Assembly (NCBI GenBank): GCA_004297635.1
Contig: SCUQ01000340.1
Coordinates: forward strand, 1-7,090
DNA: 7,090 nt
Source: Rhizorhabdus sp.
Lineage (GTDB): Bacteria > Pseudomonadota > Alphaproteobacteria > Sphingomonadales > Sphingomonadaceae
Direction of reading: 5' to 3'
Shown here piece by piece: positions 1-5,628 of this stretch. Below the pieces are notes generated by a model. The model saw only the letters and a list, made by a program, of their open reading frames with translations. It was not told where the DNA came from and ran no database searches. How positions within the stretch are numbered: position 1 is the stretch's first letter; each line of letters begins with the position of its first letter. The position numbers were made by a program, and so were the translations under genes.

Positions 1-386
1 GCTGACGCGTTGAAACGCGCCAGCCGCAATGCGGCGCAGACGGCATATCCCAGCGCGAAGACCCAGCCGAAGCGGGGTATCTCGTTCAACGACCACAGGA
101 ACATGATGATGGCCGGCGAGACGCCGAAGGCGATCACATCCGAAAGCGAATCGAGTTCGGCGCCAAAACGGCTCTCGCCCTTCAGTAGCCGGGCGATGCG
201 TCCGTCCAGACCGTCGAGGATTCCGGCGATCAGGATCGCGAACAAGGCCCTTTCCCAGTCGCCGGCGATCGCGAAGCGAACCCCGGTCAGGCCCGAGCAG
301 AGCGCGAGCGCGGTCACGGCGTTCGGCGCGACTGCGCGCGCCGGGATGCCGCGCCTTATATTTTCGCGTCGCGGGCGCATCGTCAT
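1..386 (-). CDS. pssA: CDP-diacylglycerol--serine O-phosphatidyltransferase, N-terminal part
   Basis: This enzyme joins CDP-diacylglycerol and L-serine to give phosphatidylserine and CMP at the inner membrane, the step before the neighbouring decarboxylase. The gene starts at ATG 386 and is cut by the left window edge after 128 codons. The full CDP-alcohol phosphatidyltransferase signature is visible: D58-x2-D61-G62-x2-A65-R66-x8-G75-x3-D79-x3-D83, whose aspartates bind Mg2+ and CDP in this family. It is flanked by hydrophobic segments at about 20-40, 48-57, 88-100 and 108-120. The N-terminus is Arg-rich (MTMRPRREN), as expected for a cytosolic end. The ATG overlaps the psd stop as ATGA, and no good Shine-Dalgarno is seen in front of it, so translation is probably coupled to psd. 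A second in-frame ATG at 380 could be the true start. Together with psd it forms the usual phosphatidylethanolamine operon. Confidence 0.93.
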   Translation of the reverse strand, partial: MTMRPRRENIRRGIPARAVAPNAVTALALCSGLTGVRFAIAGDWERALFAILIAGILDGLDGRIARLLKGESRFGAELDSLSDVIAFGVSPAIIMFLWSLNEIPRFGWVFALGYAVCAALRLARFNAS

Positions 387-1117
387 TGGGCGGCGCCGAC
401 CGACCGGTCCGCCTCACCAAGCTTCGCGATGACCGTTTCGCCCGCGATCGTGCGCTGGCCGAGCGCGACCCGGTGGCCGGTGCCCGCCGGCAGATAGACG
501 TCGACCCGGCTGCCGAAACGGATCAGGCCTACCCGCTGGCCGAGCCCGACGATGTCGCCGGGCTTGACGAACGGCACGATCCGCCGCGCGACCAGCCCCG
601 CGATCTGGGTAAAGCCGATCCGTGTGCCGTCGGGGCCTTCGACCAGAATATGCTGGCGTTCATTTTCCTCGCTGGCCTTGTCGAGATCGGCGTTGAGGAA
701 GCTGCCCGCGATATAGGCGACCCGCCGGATCGTGCCCGCGATCGGGGTACGATTGATGTGGACGTCGAACACCGACATGAAGATCGAGACGCGCGTCATC
801 GGCGCGTCGCCCAGCCCGTCCTCACCCGACATCTCGCGCGGCGGCGGCACGGTGGTGATCATCGTGACGAGGCCGTCGGCCGGTGCGATCACCAGCCCCT
901 CCCCGGTCGGCGTGCTGCGCACCGGATCCCGGAAGAAGGCCGCCACCCAGATGGTGATGCCGGCCATCGGCCAGGCAATGGTCTCCCACGCCAGCAGCGC
1001 GAAGATCAGGCAGATCACGGCTGAAAGGAGGACGAATTTGCGGCCTTCGGGATGGACGCTGGGCCAGCGCCACTTCACCGAAGTGGTTCCGATCTCTGGT
1101 TTATCGAGCGATGTCAT
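383..1117 (-). CDS. psd: phosphatidylserine decarboxylase proenzyme (short, rhizobial/archaeal type)
   Basis: This enzyme decarboxylates phosphatidylserine to phosphatidylethanolamine using a pyruvoyl group made by self-cleavage. The product is 244 aa, close to the short Psd class and shorter than the E. coli type. A hydrophobic stretch at about residues 28-62 anchors it to the membrane. The PADG motif (D81), VHINR (H120) and the cleavage site RFGS, Gly202-Ser203, supply the Asp-His-Ser set used for autocleavage in this family. Ser203 would become the pyruvoyl group and the last 42 residues the alpha chain. The frame is open upstream to an ATG at 1252. I chose the ATG at 1117 because the family-like sequence begins there and because a promoter lies between the two ATGs. 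No Shine-Dalgarno precedes 1117, which fits the predicted leaderless transcript. pssA follows with a 4-nt overlap. Confidence 0.92.
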   Translation of the reverse strand: MTSLDKPEIGTTSVKWRWPSVHPEGRKFVLLSAVICLIFALLAWETIAWPMAGITIWVAAFFRDPVRSTPTGEGLVIAPADGLVTMITTVPPPREMSGEDGLGDAPMTRVSIFMSVFDVHINRTPIAGTIRRVAYIAGSFLNADLDKASEENERQHILVEGPDGTRIGFTQIAGLVARRIVPFVKPGDIVGLGQRVGLIRFGSRVDVYLPAGTGHRVALGQRTIAGETVIAKLGEADRSVGAAQ

Positions 1118-1254
1118 CGTGGCATAGTAGGGCCCGGCTTCCGAACTGACAATCGCCGCCGTCCCGATCCGCTCGTCAGGGTACCCGAAACATCGCGCCC
1201 GAACGCCCAAAAATATCGCGCCAAGCGGTTGATCCCGCCCATTTCGTGGCATAG
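1117..1254. repeat. 11-bp direct repeat at both ends of the psd/icd intergenic region
   Basis: TCGTGGCATAG occurs at 1117-1127 and again at 1244-1254, exactly, 127 bp apart. The first copy covers the end of the predicted psd -10 through the first base of its ATG. The second lies about 40 bp upstream of the icd ATG, where an icd promoter would be. The placement suggests a common binding site for both divergent genes, but chance cannot be excluded for two 11-mers. Confidence 0.35.
1124..1152 (-). promoter_or_regulatory. predicted sigma70-type promoter of psd-pssA, leaderless start
   Basis: Read on the minus strand there is a -35 TTGTCA (1152-1147), a 17-nt spacer and a -10 TACTAT (1129-1124). 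Both hexamers differ from consensus at one position. Only six bases (GCCACG) separate the -10 from the A of the psd ATG at 1117, so the expected transcription start falls on or next to that A. This explains the absence of a ribosome binding site. The promoter is predicted from sequence only; the spacing is ideal, and such matches are uncommon in DNA this GC-rich. Confidence 0.6.
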
Positions 1255-1255
1255 G
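1229..1255 (+). promoter_or_regulatory. weak candidate promoter of icd
   Basis: TTGATC (1229-1234) and CATAGG (1250-1255) are separated by 15 bp and would give a leader of about 30 nt before the icd ATG. The -10 is poor and the spacer short. It is the best plus-strand candidate I can see in the 173-bp divergent region. The second copy of the 11-bp repeat overlaps the -10. Confidence 0.2.
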
Positions 1256-1290
1256 GACACGCGCATATTCCCTCCCCGGAGAAACAAGGC

Positions 1291-2511
1291 ATGGCGAAGA
1301 TCAAGGTGAAGACCCCCGTCGTCGAACTCGATGGCGACGAGATGACGCGGATCATCTGGCAATGGATCCGCGAGCGCCTGATCCTCCCCTATCTCGACAT
1401 CGACCTGAAATATTACGACCTCTCGGTCGAGAAGCGTGACGAGACCAACGACCAGATCACGATCGATAGCGCCAAGGCGATCCAGCAATATGGCGTCGGC
1501 GTGAAGTGCGCGACGATCACCCCCGACGAGGCCCGCGTCGAGGAATTCAAGCTCAAGAAAATGTGGAAGTCGCCAAATGGCACGATCCGCAACATTCTGG
1601 GCGGCGTCGTTTTCCGCGAGCCGATCGTGATCAAGAATGTACCTCGGCTGGTTCCGGGCTGGACCGACCCGATCGTCGTGGGCCGCCACGCCTTTGGCGA
1701 TCAGTATCGCGCCACCGACTTCCTCGTCCCCGGCCCCGGCAAGCTCCGTATGGTGTGGGAAGGCGACAATGGCGAGACCATCGAGCATGAGGTCTTCCAA
1801 TATCCGTCGGCCGGCGTTGCGATGGGCATGTACAATCTCGATGACTCGATCCGCGACTTTGCCCGCGCCAGCATGAATTATGCGCTCGACCGCAAATGGC
1901 CGCTCTATCTGTCGACCAAGAACACGATCCTGAAGGCCTATGACGGCCGCTTCAAGGATCTGTTTCAGGAGGTGTTCGACGCCGAGTTCGCCGACAGGTT
2001 CAAGGCCGCGAACATCGTCTACGAGCATCGCCTGATCGACGACATGGTCGCATCGGCGCTCAAATGGAGCGGCAAGTTCGTCTGGGCCTGCAAGAATTAC
2101 GATGGCGACGTCCAGTCGGACACCGTCGCGCAGGGCTTCGGCTCGCTGGGCCTGATGACGTCGGTGCTGATGTCACCGGACGGCAAGACGATCGAGGCGG
2201 AAGCGGCGCACGGCACCGTCACCCGCCACTATCGCATGCATCAGCAGGGCAAGCAGACCTCGACCAATCCGATCGCTTCGATCTTCGCCTGGACGCAGGG
2301 CCTGCAGTTCCGCGGCAAGTTCGACGACACGCCCGACGTCGTCAAGTTCGCCGAGACGCTCGAACGGGTCTGCATCGAGACCGTCGAAAAGGGCGGCATG
2401 ACCAAGGACCTGGCCATCCTGATCGGCCCCGACCAGCCTTGGATGACGACCGAGCAGTTCTTCGAGGAAATCCGCGTGAACCTCGAAAAGGAAATGTCGG
2501 CCTGGAGCTGA
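1291..2511 (+). CDS. icd: NADP-dependent isocitrate dehydrogenase, dimeric eukaryote-like type
   Basis: This TCA-cycle enzyme converts isocitrate and NADP+ to 2-oxoglutarate, CO2 and NADPH in the cytosol. The 406-aa protein is full length for the homodimeric type-II family, which includes human IDH1, and is distinct from the E. coli type. Substrate residues can be matched in order: T77, S94, N96 and R100 in SPNGTIR, R109, R132 in [11 protein letters not shown]139, and K210 in STKNT. Metal ligands are D250 in LIDD and D273/D277 in NYDGDVQSD. The NADP-binding loop [12 protein letters not shown] is at 304-315. The start is ATG 1291, with GGAG at 1278-1281 nine bases upstream. It stands alone between a divergent operon and a hairpin, so it is probably monocistronic. 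Nothing in it looks broken or transferred. Confidence 0.98.
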   Translation: MAKIKVKTPVVELDGDEMTRIIWQWIRERLILPYLDIDLKYYDLSVEKRDETNDQITIDSAKAIQQYGVGVKCATITPDEARVEEFKLKKMWKSPNGTIRNILGGVVFREPIVIKNVPRLVPGWTDPIVVGRHAFGDQYRATDFLVPGPGKLRMVWEGDNGETIEHEVFQYPSAGVAMGMYNLDDSIRDFARASMNYALDRKWPLYLSTKNTILKAYDGRFKDLFQEVFDAEFADRFKAANIVYEHRLIDDMVASALKWSGKFVWACKNYDGDVQSDTVAQGFGSLGLMTSVLMSPDGKTIEAEAAHGTVTRHYRMHQQGKQTSTNPIASIFAWTQGLQFRGKFDDTPDVVKFAETLERVCIETVEKGGMTKDLAILIGPDQPWMTTEQFFEEIRVNLEKEMSAWS

Positions 2512-2535
2512 GTCCGGCGGCATATCGCTGACAGC

Positions 2536-2573
2536 ATCGAGGGCGCCGCTCCCAGGGGAGTGGCGCCCTCGAT
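2536..2573 (+). terminator. strong hairpin downstream of icd, probable terminator
   Basis: A perfect 12-bp stem (ATCGAGGGCGCC at 2536-2547 with GGCGCCCTCGAT at 2562-2573) continues through a G-T pair and about four or five more pairs, CTCCC with GGGAG, to a tiny loop centred near 2554. It begins 24 nt after the icd stop. The T-tract after it is short (CATTTCG), so termination may be imperfect or Rho-assisted. It lies between convergent genes and may serve both strands. Confidence 0.75.
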
Positions 2574-2628
2574 CATTTCGTCATGCAAGCGACAGCCGGG
2601 CACGCGATCACGCTCTCTCAATATTCTT

Positions 2629-2667
2629 CACGAAATCATTGATTTTTCTCGATTTGTGAAAAATCGA
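2629..2667. repeat. AT-rich patch with overlapping alternative hairpins
   Basis: Just downstream of the monooxygenase stop, on its 3' side, are two mutually exclusive perfect stems. One is GATTTTTC (2641-2648) with GAAAAATC (2658-2665), with a 9-nt loop. The other is TCGATTT (2649-2655) with AAATCGA (2661-2667), with a 5-nt loop. A third, bulged pairing joins CACGAAATC near 2629 with GATTTGTG (2651-2658). No U-tract follows on either strand, so a standard intrinsic terminator is not supported. The patch is clearly richer in AT than its surroundings. Confidence 0.4.
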
Positions 2668-3876
2668 CTAGAGTTTCGCCGTCTCGGGCGAGCGGATATG
2701 CTCGCGCCGCACGCCCAGCCCGACGAGACGCGCGGGGATGCGCTGCAATATTGGGAAGCCGTCGAGCATCCGCAGCGCGAAGGGCGCCTCCATCGGTGCG
2801 CTCGCGTTCAGAGCGGGTCCGAGAACCCCGGCGTGAACGGCGCGCTGCATCCGCTGGATCACCCTGACCGGAAACATCCTCCGCGCCTGCACATTGGCGA
2901 GAAGATCGTCGACGGCCCTGCCCTGCGCCATCGGCGCAGCGAGGACGTTGGCCGCGGCTACCGCATCCTGGATAGCGAGATTGATGCCCACGCCGCCGAC
3001 CGGCGACATGGCGTGGGCCGCGTCCCCGATCACCAGCAGACCGGGCCTGTGCCAGCGGGATAATCGGTCCAGCGATACCGACAACAGCTTCACATCGTCC
3101 CAGTCTTTCACCGCGCCCAGGTCCGCCACGATCTCGGGCACCGCCCGCGCCACCCGCTGACGAAAGGCATCCAGCCCCTCGCCCCTGATCGTCTCCGCGC
3201 CGCCCTTGGCGAAGACGAAGGCGCATTGCCAATAATCGCCGCGATCGATCATCGCGATCACCGTGCCAGGCGTAAATCGCCCCATTGTGTCATTGTGCGG
3301 CGTTCGCCGCTTGGGCACCCGGAACCAGAAGACGTCGATCGGCGCGCCGAGATTTTGGCGATGCAGCCCAGAGGCCTGCTGCAGCGTCGATCCCCGCCCG
3401 TCGGCGGCGATTACCAGATCGGCGTCCACGATCTCGCCACCCGTCAGCACGACACCGCCAATCCGGCCATCGACCTGGTGGATATCCGCGACCTCGCAGT
3501 TCATCCGCAGCGTGAAACCGGGCCAGCGGCTTGCCTCGTCGCGAACGAAATCGAGGAAATGCCACTGCGGCATCATCATCATGAATTTATGGCGCACCGG
3601 CAGATGGCTAAGATCGGCGACGCGGTAGCTGCGCTCACCCACCGTCGCGCTGATATCGGTGACGCGGTCGTGCTCGCGCGCCAGCAGCGCTTCGGCCAGA
3701 CCCAATTCGTCGAACAGCGCGATGGTTGAGGGGTGGACGGTGTCGCCGCGAAAATCCCGCAGGAAATCGCCATGTTTTTCGAGAACGATCACCTCGACGC
3801 CGGCGCGGGCGAACAGCAGCCCCGCCATCATCCCGGCCGGGCCGCCGCCTGCAATCACCAGCTTCGACGTGGGCAT
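2668..3876 (-). CDS. FAD-dependent monooxygenase/oxidoreductase (UbiH/PHBH family)
   Basis: This 402-aa flavoprotein has the three fingerprints of class A flavin hydroxylases. The N-terminal Rossmann GxGxxG (IAGGGPAGMMAG, 8-19) ends at Glu33. The DG motif is ADGRGS (158-163). The GD motif IGDAAHAMSPVGGVGINLAIQDA (about 283-305) contacts the FAD pyrophosphate and ribityl chain. The family typically uses NAD(P)H and O2 to hydroxylate aromatic or quinone-like substrates. A conserved RGDTVHPST block (43-51) and MMMMPQWHFLDF (99-110) are also seen. The substrate cannot be told from sequence. No signal peptide or membrane segment is evident, so it is probably cytosolic. It follows the antiporter gene by 10 nt and shares its operon. 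A ubiquinone hydroxylase is possible, but no ubi genes are nearby. Confidence 0.85.
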   Translation of the reverse strand: MPTSKLVIAGGGPAGMMAGLLFARAGVEVIVLEKHGDFLRDFRGDTVHPSTIALFDELGLAEALLAREHDRVTDISATVGERSYRVADLSHLPVRHKFMMMMPQWHFLDFVRDEASRWPGFTLRMNCEVADIHQVDGRIGGVVLTGGEIVDADLVIAADGRGSTLQQASGLHRQNLGAPIDVFWFRVPKRRTPHNDTMGRFTPGTVIAMIDRGDYWQCAFVFAKGGAETIRGEGLDAFRQRVARAVPEIVADLGAVKDWDDVKLLSVSLDRLSRWHRPGLLVIGDAAHAMSPVGGVGINLAIQDAVAAANVLAAPMAQGRAVDDLLANVQARRMFPVRVIQRMQRAVHAGVLGPALNASAPMEAPFALRMLDGFPILQRIPARLVGLGVRREHIRSPETAKL

Positions 3877-3881
3877 GGCCC

Positions 3882-3887
3882 CCTCCT
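3882..3887 (-). promoter_or_regulatory. ribosome binding site of the monooxygenase, overlapping the antiporter stop
   Basis: On the minus strand the sequence reads TGAGGAGGGGCC then ATG. The AGGAGG (3887-3882) begins with the last base of the antiporter TGA stop (3889-3887) and lies 5 nt before the ATG at 3876. This fixes the start and points to translational coupling of the two genes. Confidence 0.8.
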
Positions 3888-5506
3888 CAGCCTTTTTTCA
3901 GCGCATCCTCTATCATGGTTCGGGCGATCTCGCGCTCTCCGATGATCGACAGGTCGGCGCCCATTCTCGCGAAATGTTCCACCTCGGCATCATCGTTCGC
4001 CCGCGCGACGATGCGGATCGCGGGATTGGCGCGGCGCGCCTGCTCGACGATCCGCCCCGCCTCGAAGCCTTCGGGGATCGCGACGCAGAGCAGCCGCGCC
4101 TCGCCCAGCCTTGCCTGGTCGAGCTGTTCCGCCTCGCAGGCATTGCCGATCAGCAACTGGGCATTGGGATGGTCGGGCAGGCCCGCCACGTCGCGCTCGG
4201 CCTCGATGATCGTCACCCGCTCGCCCGCTTCCAGCAGCTTGGCAGCGACGCGGGAACCAACCCGGCCAAAGCCCACCAGCACGACATGGCCGCGTGGCGC
4301 CTTGACGGGCGTGTCGTCCGCCGTGGGAGCAGCGGGGAGCTGCTTGCGGCCGATCCGGGCGACGATCGAGAACAGCAGGGGATTGAGCAGGATCGAGATG
4401 ATCGCTCCGGCGAGCACCAGATCGCGCGCCATCGCCGGGATCAGCTTGAGCTCGAAGCCCATCGTCGCGAGGATGAACGAGAACTCGCCGATCTGGGCTA
4501 GGCTGGCCGCGATCGTCAGCGCCGTCGTTCCCGAGTGGCGGAAGGCGAGCACGATCAGCCAGGCCGCGAGCGACTTGCCGACGACGATGATCGCCACCGT
4601 GGCGGCAAGCGCCATCGGCTGCTCGGCGACGACATGCGGATTGAACAACATGCCGACCGATACGAAGAACAGCACGGCAAAGGCATCGCGGAGCGGCAGC
4701 GTCTCGTTGGCGGCCCGCTGACTGAGCGGAGATTCAGCCAGAATCATGCCGGCAAAGAAGGCGCCGAGCGCGAAGGACACGCCGAACAGCATCGCCGCGC
4801 CGAAGGCCACACCCAGGGCGATCGCGAGCACCGCCAGTCGAAACAGCTCGCGCGATCCGCTGTGGACCACCGCGTGGAGAACCCACGGGATCAGGCGCCG
4901 CCCGACGATCAGCATGAAGGCGACGAAGGCGATGACCTTCCCGAGCGTCAGCGCGATGACCGGACCAAGCGCCGATCCGCCCCCGCCCTGTGCAATCGCG
5001 GGCAGCAGGACGAGGGCCAGGACCATCGCCAGATCCTCCACGATCAACCAGCCCACCGCGATCTTGCCGCGATCGGTGTCGAGAATCTTGCGTTCTTGCA
5101 GCGCGCGCAGCAGCACGACGGTACTGGCTACGGACAGCGCAAGGCCGAAAACGAAACCGCCGGCGAGGCTCCATCCCAACAGGGCCGCCAGCCCAATCCC
5201 CATAGCGACCGCCACCGCGATCTGCACGAGCGCGCCGGGAATGGCGATCTTGCGGACCGACATGAGGTCTCGCACCGAGAAGTGCAGGCCGACGCCGAAC
5301 ATCAGCAATATGACGCCTAGCTCGGCCAGTTCGTTGGCCAGCGACTGATCAGCGACGAAGCCGGGCGTGAACGGGCCGACCGCGACGCCCGCCATCAGAT
5401 AGCCAACCAAGGGCGGCAGGCGGAGCCTGTGCGCCAGCGCGCCGAACAGGAAAGCGAGCGTCAGGCCCGCGACGATGGTGGCGATAAGTGGGGTGGCGTG
5501 AGGCAA
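3887..5506 (-). CDS. ybaL: YbaL-type cation:proton antiporter (CPA2/Kef family) with TrkA-N domain
   Basis: This 539-aa inner-membrane protein probably exchanges K+ or Na+ for H+. Residues 1 to about 385 form a CPA2 transport core of some 12 hydrophobic segments. It carries HATPLIATI at the start, VGPFTPGFVAD, ELGVILLMFGVGLHFS, ASTVVLLR (127-134), IVEDLA with E157/D158, LPLRDAFAVLFFVSVGM and AQIGEF (337-342). From memory this order and wording follow E. coli YbaL closely. A linker leads to a TrkA-N/RCK domain (about 407-530) with GFGRVG (412-417) and acidic E435 for NAD(H) or nucleotide binding, ending with GEREIART. No ATG lies in frame near the start. TTG 5506 is chosen because it gives MPHATPLIATI and has AAGGAG (5522-5517) ten bases upstream; another TTG at 5545 would add an odd Arg-rich tail. 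The monooxygenase follows in the same operon. Ion and ligand specificity are unknown. Confidence 0.93.
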   Translation of the reverse strand: MPHATPLIATIVAGLTLAFLFGALAHRLRLPPLVGYLMAGVAVGPFTPGFVADQSLANELAELGVILLMFGVGLHFSVRDLMSVRKIAIPGALVQIAVAVAMGIGLAALLGWSLAGGFVFGLALSVASTVVLLRALQERKILDTDRGKIAVGWLIVEDLAMVLALVLLPAIAQGGGGSALGPVIALTLGKVIAFVAFMLIVGRRLIPWVLHAVVHSGSRELFRLAVLAIALGVAFGAAMLFGVSFALGAFFAGMILAESPLSQRAANETLPLRDAFAVLFFVSVGMLFNPHVVAEQPMALAATVAIIVVGKSLAAWLIVLAFRHSGTTALTIAASLAQIGEFSFILATMGFELKLIPAMARDLVLAGAIISILLNPLLFSIVARIGRKQLPAAPTADDTPVKAPRGHVVLVGFGRVGSRVAAKLLEAGERVTIIEAERDVAGLPDHPNAQLLIGNACEAEQLDQARLGEARLLCVAIPEGFEAGRIVEQARRANPAIRIVARANDDAEVEHFARMGADLSIIGEREIARTMIEDALKKG

Positions 5507-5516
5507 GCGCCTACAT

Positions 5517-5522
5517 CTCCTT
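5517..5522 (-). promoter_or_regulatory. ribosome binding site supporting the TTG start of the YbaL-type gene
   Basis: AAGGAG on the minus strand (5522-5517) is followed after 10 nt by TTG at 5506-5504. The out-of-frame ATG inside GGAGATG cannot serve this gene. The spacing is slightly long, and together with the rare TTG codon it suggests modest translation. Confidence 0.65.
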
Positions 5523-5527
5523 CTACG

Positions 5528-5619
5528 ATTGCGGATGCGCGGCAAAACATGGGGGCAATCCCTCCCGGAAGAAAGGTTTTTCCCTCAATCGGGTGGTTTT
5601 CACGACACGCATCCGCAAT
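5528..5619. repeat. perfect 12-bp inverted repeat in the divergent antiporter leader region
   Basis: ATTGCGGATGCG (5528-5539) and its exact complement CGCATCCGCAAT (5608-5619) are separated by 68 bp. Read in the direction of each divergent gene, both carry CGCATCCGCAAT just upstream of their starts: 21 nt before the TTG of the minus-strand gene and 9 nt before the ATG of the plus-strand gene. A GTTTT run precedes both copies. This suggests one regulator or one kind of leader element serving both genes. No convincing -35/-10 pair was found in this 122-bp region on either strand. Confidence 0.55.
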
Positions 5620-5628
5620 GATCGACGA

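Noticed and set aside
10..432. 140-codon frame antisense to pssA
   Set aside because: pssA on the other strand carries the complete CDP-alcohol phosphatidyltransferase signature; this frame shows nothing recognisable.
1118..1252. N-terminal extension of psd to the ATG at 1252 (45 extra residues)
   Set aside because: The extra residues do not look like the family, and a good promoter lies between the two ATGs and would not transcribe them.
1114..2028. 304-codon open frame antisense to icd
   Set aside because: Its protein has no recognisable domain. It is a shadow of the strong GC-rich codon bias of icd, which is certain.
2512..2667. Small gene between icd and the monooxygenase
   Set aside because: The stretch is taken up by a hairpin and AT-rich palindromes; no short frame with a ribosome site is convincing.
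4535..5320. 261-codon open frame antisense to the YbaL-type gene
   Set aside because: Low-complexity, rich in Arg, Asp, Gln and His, typical of antisense translation of a GC-rich membrane-protein gene.
5593..5628. GTG 5593 as the start of the second antiporter
   Set aside because: It would add 12 residues without a better ribosome site, and the 12-mer leader element would fall in coding sequence. ATG 5629 is preferred but not proven.
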